Below are positions 1 to 8,352 of a DNA stretch of 10,398 nt, piece by piece (the first letter of the stretch is position 1; the number at the start of each line of letters is the position of its first letter). The stretch is from Malacoplasma sp. (GTDB lineage Bacteria; Bacillota_I; Bacilli_A; Mycoplasmatales; Mycoplasmoidaceae). The stretch is from assembly GCA_029258015.1 (NCBI GenBank), contig JARHZT010000047.1, positions 1 to 10,398 of the forward strand, written 5' to 3'. The notes below the pieces were generated by a model. That model was given only the letters and a program-made list of their open reading frames with translations. It was not told the DNA's origin and searched no databases. The translations under genes were made by a program, and so were the position numbers.

Positions 1-34
1 TCACTTCAAAATATTCCTTGATTTTTTTAAACAT
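1..34 (-). CDS. Possible 5' end of a leftward gene (partial)
   Basis: An ATG at 34-32 on the minus strand opens a frame (MFKKIKEYFEV...) that runs off the left edge. It lies just past the terminator of the neighbouring operon, where a new transcription unit would be expected. There is no Shine-Dalgarno sequence, and the sequence before the ATG is TATATT-like, so a leaderless start is possible. The frame stays open upstream of the ATG, so the start is not certain. Eleven residues are too few to identify the product. Confidence 0.3.
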   Translation of the reverse strand, partial: MFKKIKEYFEV

Positions 35-60
35 ACTAATATAATAAAATATTTTATTTA

Positions 61-112
61 TAAAATATAAAAAAGATTTAATATTAAAAAGAACTTTTTT
101 TAATATTAAATC
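61..112 (-). terminator. Intrinsic terminator of the leftward operon
   Basis: Positions 75-90 and 97-112 form a perfect 16-bp inverted repeat with a 6-nt loop. In the minus direction the stem is followed by a T-run (TTTTTTATATTTTA, 74-61), as in a rho-independent terminator. The other side of the hairpin has no T-tract, so it should act only on leftward transcripts. The stop codon of the glycosyltransferase (86-84) lies inside the stem, so the gene's last codons are part of the hairpin. Confidence 0.8.
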
Positions 113-1028
113 CTGTTATTATTCAAACCAATGAAATAAGATTGCTTGTTAGTCATTTATCACTTATATGTAGTGTTTTTATTGATCTTGTATAATATTT
201 ACCCGTATATTGAGAAAATATTTTTTTTCTTTCTTTTATACCTGTAAATTTTAAATTAAATACAATTGGAAGGTAGTTTTGAAGAATATATCAAAAAAAC
301 TTTTCATTTTTAACCATATGTATTAATTTTATATATGCAGCATATAAAGCTTTATACTTTTGTTCTCATAAATAATTATTATTTTGATCTTTTTCTACTT
401 TTGTGGATACATATATTTTTTTATTTACAAATAATGCTCTTTTAAAATAGTGAATATTAATTAATGAAAAATATATGTCATCATATAGTGATAGATTTTC
501 ATGGTGTAATATTTCATTATCAGTTAAAAACGATTTTTCAAAACAGACTCTGAAGTCTTTTTGTTCCCCGTATTTGAAAAAATCATTAAAAAAAGACAAA
601 TCACTATCTTTAGTTAATATGTTAGATTTATTTTCATCTATAAAAATATTATTTTTCTTCAAAATATTTGGTGATTCGAAACCAAAATATACAAAATCAA
701 TATTTTTATTTTTATTTATTTGATTTTCTAAAAATTCAATGGCATTTTCTTTTAAATAATCATGAACATCCACAAATCATACGTGAGTACCAGATGCAAC
801 TTTAACACCATAATCTTTAGCTTTACCAAGATTTATGTTTTCGCTATCTATAGTATAAAATCTAAATCCAAGTCTTTTAAAATAGTCTTTATAATTAAAA
901 CTTTTATTGTTTCCTATATCAATAAAAATAACTTCAAAATTTTTATTTGTTTGTTTTAAAAAACTTGTAATAAGTAAATCTAACTTTTGTCTTTCAACTA
1001 CTTCAAATGGAACAATAATAGAAATCAT
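84..1028 (-). CDS. Family 2 (GT-A) glycosyltransferase
   Basis: This 314-residue protein is probably a GT2 glycosyltransferase that transfers a sugar from a nucleotide-sugar donor, likely on the cytoplasmic side of the membrane. The N-terminus MISIIVPFE is the typical first beta strand of the GT-A fold. It is followed by LLITSFLKQTNKNFEVIFID, by NLGKAKDYG (the usual nucleotide-binding segment) near residues 66-74, and by FVDVHDYL (residues 85-92), which stands in for the DxD metal/donor motif. A later acidic segment, ENLSLYDDIYFS, resembles the ED catalytic-base region. In-frame TGA codons give Trp at residue 84 and at several places in the C-terminal third. The C-terminal ~90 residues match no family I can name. 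It starts 16 nt after the dehydrogenase-like gene with an AGG-type ribosome site (TAGGTAAG) and is the last gene of the operon. The acceptor is unknown; glycolipid or capsular polysaccharide are plausible in mollicutes. Confidence 0.8.
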
Positions 1029-1044
1029 GAGTCTTACCTAATAA

Positions 1045-1953
1045 TTATTTCTTTTCTTTAATAGTAATATAACTATCTAAAAATTCATATGTAGGTTTTT
1101 CAAATTTATTTCTATAGTAGTTTTTAATTTTATTTTCTTTTTTAAATCCATTTCATAAAATAGAATTCAACATAAGTGGCATATCTGTTAAATTATCGTT
1201 TTGATTCTTTATAAAGAAATTCACATCTTTTACATTTTTATTCATAATATTTTCAAAGATAAATTTATTAAAATTTTCCATATTAACATCTAAATTTTTT
1301 AAGACACTATCTTTAAAAATACTTAGATATTTTTCAAACATTTCTTGGTTATAACCATTTTTGTTAAATACATTAAATATCTCAGAAAATATGTTTATTA
1401 AACAATGTTCACTTATATTCAACATATGGGACATAAAAGAAGCACCATATGAGTTGTCAACATATTCTATACCGTTGCTGAAACAATGACCAAAAACATC
1501 TTTAATTTCATCCAATAGTTCAATGTCACCAGATATCATAATCTGACATTTTTGAAATATATCTCTAGTATTGCATATGAATCTAGCATCAAAATAATTA
1601 ATGTTCTTTTCAGAAGCTTTTTTTCTATTTAAAATACTTAATTTGTATGGTTTGTATAAGAAATCTATTATGATACTATCTTCTGGTAATTTTGATATTA
1701 GTTGAAAAACAATATCATTATTATTAAATTCATTCGATTTGTCACCAACTAAAAAAATAATTTTTCTTGATAGCAAATTATTTATCATAGAATCCAGATA
1801 ATAAAAGACACTAAACCCTTCATTTTTCAAGCTTTCAGCATTATTTCTTGTAAAAATAGAAACACTTAAGCAATTCATTGTGAAGTTTCTTAGTAACGCT
1901 TCAGATTCTTTAGAAGTACCATATAACCCAACTTGAAAATTAAACCCTTTCAT
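1045..1953 (-). CDS. Divergent 6-phosphogluconate dehydrogenase-like protein
   Basis: This 302-residue protein has the layout of the 6PGDH/beta-hydroxyacid dehydrogenase superfamily. A Rossmann-type start (VGLYGTSKESEALL, residues 8-21) is followed by a strand ending in FTRN (34-37), where family members bind NADP. Then come the RKIIFLVGD strand (63-71), EDSIIIDF (91-98), and a helical C-terminal half entered through NSYGASFMSHMLN (167-179). Key family residues are missing. The dinucleotide glycines are reduced, the GVSGG substrate loop is absent (ARFICNTRD is there instead), and the catalytic Lys of the GxGHxxKMxHN helix is Ser or His. It is also short; bacterial Gnd is usually 300 or about 470 residues. 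The C-terminal 36 residues follow an in-frame TGA read as Trp267. It starts 3 nt after the hydrolase stop, so it is co-transcribed and probably translationally coupled. It is probably not a working 6PGDH; altered specificity or a non-catalytic role is possible. Confidence 0.6.
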
Positions 1954-1956
1954 ACA

Positions 1957-2754
1957 TTATTTCTCATTAAAAAAATCTAAAATAGTTTTAGCATATTTAT
2001 CTGGTTCTTCTCAAAATGGAAGGTGTCCAGATTCTTCAAATACTTCTAATCTATAGTTTGGCATTTTTTTAAAATATTTATAAGCAGATTTTCAATAAAT
2101 TATTCTGTCATGCTTACCTAAAATCATTAATATATCTAATTTATTTTTATCAATTGCTTCTACAATATCATTTCTATTAGAGAAAGAGATCATTCTCTTT
2201 CTTAAATAGTTGAAATTATCTCTATGTTCTAATTGATATTTAGTTTCTTTTGCTATTTTAGGGTCATTTTCATCTTTGAAAAATTTATGAGCATCTTTTA
2301 ATAGCATTTCTTGTACAGCAAAAGTCTTTTTATTATCTTTTGGCACAAATTTAAATACATTTAAGCTTACCCATGAAAAACTTGGATTCATAGGTGTTAC
2401 AAGCACAACTTTTTTAAATCTATCAGGAATCATAGAAGATACCATTAAAGCAATTCCACCACCCATAGAGTGACCTATTAGGTAAATGTCTTTAAAGTTC
2501 ATTTCTTTAATTCATCCAACTATATGATTAGCGAATCTTTTTGGATATAAATCTTCTTTATTTTTTAATTTAGCAACACCGTGACCTGGCAATTGTATTG
2601 CATAATAACTATAGTCATCATTTAAATATTTTAAAAAACCGTCATGGTATTCAGATGTAGTTGCAAAACCGTGAATAAAAATTATTGTTTTTGCATTAGG
2701 ATTCTTTGATTTTCTTTCTAAGTAAACATAATCGTTTTTTTGAACTAAATTCAT
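1957..2754 (-). CDS. Alpha/beta-hydrolase (esterase/lipase type)
   Basis: This 265-residue serine hydrolase has a complete catalytic set. The oxyanion-hole motif HGF is at 28-30, the nucleophile elbow GHSMGG at 94-99 (Ser96), the acid GKHD with Asp216, and the catalytic His in SGHLPFWEEP (His244). LPGHG (55-59) is also typical of the fold. There is no signal peptide, so it should be cytoplasmic. The region between the nucleophile and the acid (about 120-205) is the variable cap that sets substrate choice; I cannot predict the substrate, but esterase, lysophospholipase or thioesterase activities are common in mollicute relatives. TGA codons encode Trp at 81, 221 and near residue 256. The start is supported by AGAGGT at 2768-2763, which overlaps the TAG stop of pfkA, so translation of the two genes is probably coupled. 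Confidence 0.85.
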
Positions 2755-2766
2755 AGTTATATACCT

Positions 2767-3735
2767 CTATTTAAAAAATTTTTCAATCAATTCTTTTCTA
2801 CTTGGGTTTTCCATAGCTAAACCACTTTCGATATCGAATGATAAAATTTCAAATTCGTTATTACCTATAATTTTATTTGATTGGTTATTATTTATCAATT
2901 CGTAAACTTTTAGAACCATCATACTTGCTCTAACTAGATCCATAGCTGTAGGTTGCCCACCTCTTTGTGTATAACCTAAAACATTTAACTTCACTGATTC
3001 TTTAGAATGAGAACTTATATAACTTATATATTCTTGTACAGAAGGTATACCATCTCTTCCTAAGAAATTTTCAACATAAAGTATTATTAAACCTCTTTTA
3101 TTAGTTTTTCTTTTTTCATTTATTTTATTTACTAATTCTTGAGGTGAGTAAAAAGATTCAGGAGTAATTATAATATCTGCTTCTGTTGCTATACCAGCAA
3201 AAACTGTTAAATCTATACAGTGTCTACCCATTATTTCAACCATAGCAATTGTTGCATGTGAATTCATACATGATTTTATTTGCTTAATTGAATTTACAAC
3301 CACATTTAAACAAGTATCAAAACCTATAGAATAAGTTGATGAAGATACATCGTTATCTATAGTTCCTGGCAAACAAAATACATTAACGCCATGAGTGGAT
3401 AACAATTTAGCTCCTTTGTAACTTCCATCTCCACCTATAACAACTAAGTAATCAATTCCAGCATTTTTTAAATTGTTAACCATTTGTTTTTGAACTTCTT
3501 CTTTTAAGATGTCTGTAAATCTTGAGCTAAAAATTTTTGATCCTGGTAAATCTCATCATGATTTAGTCTCAGGATAGTTAGCTTTAAAGATTTCATTATT
3601 ATATAAGCCTTTATAACCATTAAATATAAAATATATTTCACAATTATTTTCATTAGCATAAGTAACAAAAGTACTTAAGCATTTGTTCATTGTAGAAGCA
3701 TCTCCACCAGATGTTAAAATAGCTATTCTTTTCAT
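2767..3735 (-). CDS. pfkA: ATP-dependent 6-phosphofructokinase (PfkA family), divergent
   Basis: This 322-residue protein is of PfkA type, the usual length for the bacterial enzyme that phosphorylates fructose 6-phosphate to fructose 1,6-bisphosphate in glycolysis. Motifs in order: LTSGGDA (7-13), SSRF with Arg72, IGGDGSYKGA (100-109), PGTIDND (123-129) with the catalytic Asp127, IGFDT, MGRHC, and LGYTQRGGQPTA. Gly after GGD and Gly in PGT mark the ATP-using rather than the PPi-using form. Several otherwise conserved residues differ. By E. coli numbering, Arg162 is Thr, Arg243 is Lys and His249 is Tyr (F6P site), and Arg21 and Arg25 are Ser and Thr (allosteric site). TGA encodes Trp60 and Trp61. 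I chose the ATG at 3735, not the longer frame to 3795, because AGAGGA (3746-3741) sits at the right distance and MKRIAILTSGGD is the family start. It heads a tight four-gene run with the hydrolase, dehydrogenase-like and glycosyltransferase genes. Confidence 0.85.
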
Positions 3736-3740
3736 AAAAA

Positions 3741-3800
3741 TCCTCTTTTTCTTAATTATCTTAAACTTCTTTTTATCAAATCTAAATCTAAACAATTATA
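3741..3800 (-). promoter_or_regulatory. Probable promoter and ribosome site of pfkA
   Basis: In the 84-nt gap between recO and pfkA the minus strand carries a perfect TATAAT at 3800-3795, about 60 nt before the pfkA ATG, and the Shine-Dalgarno AGAGGA at 3746-3741. No good -35 box is visible, as is common in mollicutes. If active, it would let pfkA and the three genes after it be transcribed separately from ybeY-era-recO. Confidence 0.4.
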
Positions 3801-3831
3801 TTTTAAAAATCTATATATTTTAAAAATCTAT
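3798..3831. repeat. Perfect 17-bp tandem duplication
   Basis: The unit atattttaaaaatctat occurs twice back to back (3798-3814 and 3815-3831). The right copy contains the recO stop codon (3822-3820); the left copy touches the putative -10 box of pfkA. Either copy supplies the same TAA to recO, so the duplication leaves RecO unchanged and only lengthens the region just upstream of the pfkA promoter. Confidence 0.9.
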
Positions 3832-4530
3832 TAAATTTCAAAGATTTATACCTGAATTTAAATCCATATAATATAAAAAAATTTTTATCACTATTTTCTG
3901 TGTCAAAATATTGAAATTATTAATTTTAAATATATTTTTGTCTTTAGACATATAAATTAATTTAATAGTTTCTGATTCATATTTTAAATCTTGTTCAAGA
4001 TTAAAATGTTGTTTACAAACAAAGCCATTATTTATAAATGAAAATGAATAAATATTTTTATTCTCACAAAAACAGCATTTATCTAATATAGGTTTTATTC
4101 CTAAAATATCCATGATTTTGTGAAGCATATGTGTCATTATTAAATAATCATTAGTTTCATTGTAATTTTTAACAAAATCGACTAGTTCTTCGAAAAATTT
4201 AAATGTTTTTTCACCTTTAAGCTTGCTGTCATAAATTATTTTGGAAAAGAGTATAAGTGGTGTTCTAGTAGATATTGAAATGTTGTTTTCTAATATATTT
4301 ACTTTTTTCAATTTACCCATTTTGTTATCTATATCTCTAGAAGCAAAAATTCAAAATTCTGATAAACATCCATAAAATAAATTTCTACCATTTTTAGATA
4401 GTATTTTTTTAACACCAAGTGATAAAACAGTAAATATATTACCATGTTCATTAATAAACGATATTACTTCATCAAACATTCCATAATCACATCTATTTAT
4501 AAGATAACCTTTAGTTATGATTTCAGCCAT
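3820..4530 (-). CDS. recO: DNA repair protein RecO
   Basis: This 236-residue protein fits RecO, which loads RecA onto SSB-coated single-stranded DNA together with RecR in recombinational repair. The N-terminal OB-fold segment is recognisable: GYLINRCDYGMFDEVISFI, then HGNIFTVLSLGVKKILSKNGR, matching the family's 'DYGE.D.I...F' and 'G....KGVRK..S.' pattern. A zinc-binding set follows, CCFC (152-155) and then VCKQH (171-175), giving Cys, Cys, Cys, His. Length is normal for the family. In-frame TGA codons encode Trp near residue 60 and near the C-terminus (GINLWNLIDF). The ATG at 4530 lies 3 nt after the era stop, so recO is almost certainly translated by ribosomes finishing era. Era next to RecO is a common order in Firmicutes and mollicutes and supports the call, which would be weaker from sequence alone because RecO evolves fast. 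Confidence 0.85.
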
Positions 4531-4533
4531 TTA

Positions 4534-5427
4534 TTACTTTTTATAACCTAACTCTTTTATTTTTAAATCATTATTTCTTCAATCTTTTTTAACCTTCACT
4601 TCAGAAGAAGTAAATATTTTACAATCATAATAGTTTGAAAGTTTTTCTCTTAATTCAATATTTATTTTCTTAATTGAACTACCTGCTTTACCAATAATGA
4701 TTGGTTTTTGAGATTCTTTTTCAACTATTATTGAATATCTAATTGAAAGTAAATTTGTTTCTTGATTGTATTTCATTTCATCAATTAAAATTGCAACACC
4801 ATATGGTATTTCTTGTCTAAAAGTTTTTATAATAATTTCTCTAATAATTTCAGAAACAAAAAATTCATCAGAAACTTCTTTTTCCATATTACTTAAATCT
4901 TCAATATTTCCTTCATATGTATTAATATTTTCTTTAACAATATTAATTATTTTTTTAACATCATCATTATTTGTCGCAGAAATATTTACTATCTTTTTGA
5001 ATGGAAATTTATTGGCAACATTTTTTACTATTTCATCCAATTTCCCTTCTTTTACCAGATCAATTTTGTTTACAACTAAGAATGCTGTTTCAACACCAAA
5101 ATCATTTAAAATTTTTACACATTCAGCGTCTTCTTCATCATAATCTCTAGATGCATCAAAAATAAACAAAGTAATATCACTCTTCTTTAATGATTTTTTT
5201 ACTTGTGAATTTAAAAAATGATCTAATTTGTTTTTTGCAATGTGAAAACCTGGGGTGTCTAAGAAATTTATTAAAGACTCATTGTCTTTATAACTTATTT
5301 CTATAAGGTTTCTTGTGGTTTGTGGTTTATTTGTAGCTATTACAGCATTTTTTTCTAATATGCTATTTAGCAAAGTTGATTTACCAACATTCGGTTTTCC
5401 AACTATAGATATAACACCATATTTCAT
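4534..5427 (-). CDS. era: GTPase Era
   Basis: This 297-residue protein is Era, an essential GTPase that binds the 3' end of 16S rRNA during 30S subunit assembly. The G-domain motifs are intact: GKPNVGKS (10-17), PQTTRN (35-40), DTPG (57-60), NKID (120-123) and SAT (150-152). A C-terminal KH domain follows with IIIGKAGSSIKKI (243-255). The tail VKVKKDWRNNDLKIKELGY is the classic Era ending, with Trp283 encoded by TGA. The frame is open to 5487, but the ATG at 5427 is preceded by AGGAGA (5437-5432) and MKYGVISIVGKPNVGKS is the normal N-terminus, so I start there. It sits between ybeY and recO, whose products act in rRNA maturation and DNA repair. The 102 nt upstream (5428-5529) hold the ribosome site but no convincing promoter. 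Confidence 0.97.
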
Positions 5428-5529
5428 AAAATCTCCTATCATGAGAAAAAGTCTATATTGATATTTCTTCTCACTTTGGTTATACATATATTTTCATAAG
5501 TATAGTTCAAATAACTAAATATATAAAAA

Positions 5530-5991
5530 TTATTCTATAAAATCTGTATTTTTACCTAATCCACATTCATTTAAAACATTATATTGTTTAGAAAACATTA
5601 TTTTAGCTTCAGCGTCATTTTCATGATCATAACCTAAAAGATGAAATATACCATGAGATACTAAAAAACATAGTTCTCTATCAAAAGAGTGGTTATATTC
5701 TTTTGATTGTTCATGAACTTTATCAATATTTAAAAATATCTCTCCTAAAAGAGGTGTTTTAATTGTATTAGCTTCTCAAAAAGAAAATGAAATCACATCA
5801 GTTGGATAATCTTTATTTCTATATTTTCTATTTATTTCTCAACTTTGATTATTTTCTATAATATGTAATTCAAAAATAATGTCTCCTTCTAATTTTTCAT
5901 CATTAAAAATTTTTGAAGATATCTTTTTTATTAAAGTATTATATTTTTTATCTAATAATTTTTTTTCATCATTTATTTGAATTTGAAACAT
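5530..5991 (-). CDS. ybeY: Endoribonuclease YbeY (rRNA maturation factor)
   Basis: This 153-residue gene is invisible if TGA is read as stop, because Trp51 and Trp72 are TGA codons. The protein is YbeY, a metal-dependent single-strand endoribonuclease involved in 16S rRNA 3'-end processing and ribosome quality control. The family signature is complete: HGIFHLLGYDH at 113-123, whose three histidines (113, 117, 123) bind the catalytic zinc. Upstream, YRNKDYPTDVISFSF (57-71) matches the 'N..YR..d.PTDVLSFp' motif, and LLGEIFLNIDKV (81-92) matches 'lGDI.is'. Length is normal. AAGG lies a few bases before the ATG. It starts 14 nt after the small membrane gene and is followed by era, the usual partner in Firmicutes. 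It belongs to the same leftward transcript as the export genes upstream. Confidence 0.95.
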
Positions 5992-6005
5992 TTTGAACCT
6001 TACTT

Positions 6006-6368
6006 TTAATTAGAGATTTCTTTAATTATATATTCACCTATTCTTATTTTTTTATCATAAATATCTACATGGTTAACATCCTCATTAGTGATTAAATTTT
6101 TTGAAACTATTAAATAATAAAAAAATGCATCTTTTTCAACATTAATGATGCTTAATTTATAGTTTTTATTTTTTATCTTTAATAGTATTTTTTGTCCTTC
6201 TACAAAATTAACTGTGTTGGTGTTTTTGGTTTGAATAATTTGATATCCATTAAAATTAATTAAAATACCTTTTATATAAGTTTGAACAAAACAAAAATTT
6301 ATGAATATTAAAAATGTATAAAAAATAATGACAAAAAATATTAAACTAATTTTTATTTTTTCATTCAT
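6006..6368 (-). CDS. Small single-pass membrane protein, possible minimal HlyD-like adaptor
   Basis: This is a 120-residue protein with one N-terminal membrane segment (about 6-30: ISLIFFVIIFYTFLIFIN...) and a beta-rich remainder that should face outside. I do not recognise it by sequence. The stretch NFVEGQKILLKIKNKNYKLSIINVEKD (about 54-80) has the look of the beta-barrel part of HlyD/membrane-fusion adaptors ('GQ.V.v...g..y.g.I..I'), but the long coiled-coil hairpin of those proteins is absent. Its start overlaps the end of the C39 ABC transporter by 23 nt and has the strongest Shine-Dalgarno in the window, GGAGGT (6379-6374), placed inside the transporter gene. This tight coupling suggests the two proteins work together in export. 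The adaptor role is inference; it could also be an immunity or assembly protein. Confidence 0.65.
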   Translation of the reverse strand: MNEKIKISLIFFVIIFYTFLIFINFCFVQTYIKGILINFNGYQIIQTKNTNTVNFVEGQKILLKIKNKNYKLSIINVEKDAFFYYLIVSKNLITNEDVNHVDIYDKKIRIGEYIIKEISN

Positions 6369-8352
6369 TATTTACCTCCAAGTGATTTTTAAAATATTTT
6401 TTTAAATACTCTGAGTGCGATACACACACCACAAAATTATGCTTACTAATAGTTGAAAAAAAATAATTCATAAACATATCTATATAATCATTAGAAATAT
6501 TTGAGAAAGTTTCATCTAATAAAATTATTGAATTTCTATACTTTAACAATGAAAATAAATTCAAAAGTTGAATCTCTCCTTTGCTTAATTCATTTTCTTT
6601 TTTCATTGAAATTTTAGTTATTTTTAAAAAGTCAGCTATTTCTTTATGCAAATGTTGGTTTAAGTCTATTATTACAGAGTAATCTATGTGTACATAAGAG
6701 CAGTTATTTGGTATGTAATAGATTATGCTGTCTAAATGATTCAAATCGTATAACGAACTATCAATACCATTAATAAGTATTTGTCCCTTATTTATTTCAT
6801 TATCTAATGATAAAATTCTCAAAAATGTTGTCTTTCCTATTCCGCTTACACCATGTATTAATGTGTTGTTTTTCAATTGAAGATTAACTTCTGAAAAAAT
6901 ATTATTGTTTTCACCATATCCAAAATCAACATTGAGCATTTGTATAGAATTTATAGATGTTAGTCTAATTTTATTTTCAGCATTTTCTTTTTTATTGTAG
7001 TCAGACAAAAACTTATTTACTTCACATAGTGATTTTTTATAAATTGGAATAAATGAGAGATTTTCAAACAAATTATTGGAATAATGATCAATCAAACTAA
7101 TTAGCGTTATAAAAAAAATCATTTCAGATGGGTTTTCTTTATCTAACATAATCAAATTAACAAAATATGTCAAAATAATCAAAAATATAATTTTTATTAA
7201 TATGTTTTTTATAAATGAAATCTTTGAAAAGTATGAGTTATTTACCTTATTTTGATTAAACATCTTTCACATAGACTCTTTTATAGAAGAGGAAAGGTTT
7301 GTAAACTTATCTTGATTTTTTTCATTTTCTAAAAAATTATAAATTTTATGTAATTTATATTCAGATTCATTTTTGTATTGATAATTTTTTTTATAATTAT
7401 TTTCATTATATTTTTTTATAAGAAAAGAAAAAATTATATTGATTGTTATATAGATGATTGCAAATACTAAAATAATTTCTGATTTCAAAGCCATCATAAT
7501 AATAGCTAATAATAAAAAAACAAAATCTGAATATAGTTCAGGACACTTAACATATTTATAAGTTATGATGTTTGCTATATTAACAGGTTGTTGATAAAGA
7601 TATTCTCTAGAATTTAATTTAAAGAATATATATCTTTTTTTAGACAAAAAATTTATGTAATAAATTGCATTTCTTTTTGTGAGTTCATCCATCTTTTTTG
7701 TTTTAAAAATTTCTAAAAAATAAATTAATAAATACTCCATTAAAAAAATCATAAAAAAATACAATATTAAAAAAATAAATTCATAATAATTGTTTTTCTC
7801 TATAAATGAAAAAATTATCTTTAATATGCTTGATCCAATCAATGAAATAGATATCAATAGTACATTAAGCAAAAATAAACTTAAAATAAATAACCATTCA
7901 TTATTTGTGTCGAATATATTTGAATTATTATATTGTGTATCCTTATGTTTTGTAGATTTAGAAAATACTATAAAATATCCAGAATATATTTTTTCAAAGT
8001 CATTTAATAAAAGCTCATATTTCCCTTTTGCTGAATCATAAATTATTATTTTATTTTTATTCCTTTTGCATATAACAAAATGATTACCATATTCTGAGTT
8101 AATAGATGTTATAAAAAAATCTTTATATTTTAGTTTTTCAAATTCTTTAAATTCTATTTTATAACTTTCAATATTTAGGTTTATATTTCTTCCTAAAATT
8201 TCAAAATCATAGATAGAAATTCCTTTTTTGTCTAAACAAAAATTTTTACATATATCTTCATTTGATATTTCTTTTTTAAAACTAAATTCATAAATTGATT
8301 TCAAAACACAAATTCCACAATCATTGTCATTTGTCTGATAATTAATTTTCAT
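6346..8352 (-). CDS. Peptidase C39-containing ABC exporter (bacteriocin type)
   Basis: This single 668-residue protein (joined through TGA = Trp362) combines leader peptidase, membrane and ATPase domains, the plan of PCAT/LanT/ComA transporters that cut a double-glycine leader and export the peptide. The C39 domain (1-130) has QTNDNDCGICVLKS with Cys12, GNHFVICK with His91 and YDSAKG with Asp106, a full catalytic set. Membrane segments lie near 153-178, 188-214, 275-290, 292-312, 382-403 and 408-424, giving the six expected. The ATPase has Walker A GVSGIGKTT (501-509), a signature-like LSKGE (589-593), Walker B IILLDE (609-614) and the switch His646. It departs from the family: Asn replaces the Q-loop Gln (YIPN, 546-549), the Q-loop-to-signature stretch is only about 40 residues with no VGExG X-loop, and the D-loop is SNIS, not SALD. 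The upstream ribosome site is weak. No substrate peptide is visible nearby. Confidence 0.88.

Noticed and set aside
475..959. Plus-strand frames opposite the glycosyltransferase
   Set aside because: Low-complexity Phe/Ser/Ile-rich antisense frames with no ribosome site, lying over a well supported gene.
366..1028. Apparent frameshift or split of the glycosyltransferase at 777 and 366
   Set aside because: Both breaks are in-frame TGA codons at plausible Trp positions (GTHVWFVDVHD); the frame continues unchanged to TAA at 86-84.
2092..2754. Hydrolase broken into two fragments
   Set aside because: The break is a TGA (Trp81) in the same frame, and the complete catalytic set Ser96/Asp216/His244 lies in one chain ending at 1957.
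3736..3795. Longer N-terminus of PfkA from an ATG at 3795
   Set aside because: The lysine-rich extension would cover the ribosome site AGAGGA and a likely promoter; PfkA proteins start at the MKRIAILTSGG strand.
4766..5143. Plus-strand 125-codon frame opposite era
   Set aside because: Antisense shadow of the Era coding sequence; no start signal and serine/isoleucine-rich composition typical of reverse frames.
5442..5473. Inverted repeat TGAGAA...TTCTCA before era as a regulatory hairpin or terminator
   Set aside because: Only about six base pairs with a 20-nt loop and no T-tract; not distinguishable from chance in this AT-rich DNA.
5428..5487. Longer N-terminus of Era from an ATG at 5487
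   Set aside because: The extra 20 residues are not part of the family, and AGGAGA directly before the ATG at 5427 marks the start.
5479..5510. TTGAAC...TATAAC as an era promoter
   Set aside because: The spacing is about 20 nt, too long, and the TATACT alternative directly abuts the -35-like box; I could not support a promoter here.
7790..8041. Plus-strand 83-codon frame opposite the exporter
   Set aside because: Antisense shadow over the start of the membrane domain; no ribosome site.
6361..8352. Two separate genes: a C39 peptidase/membrane protein and a stand-alone ATPase
   Set aside because: They are in one frame joined by a TGA read as Trp362, and together give the standard domain order of a peptidase-containing ABC exporter.
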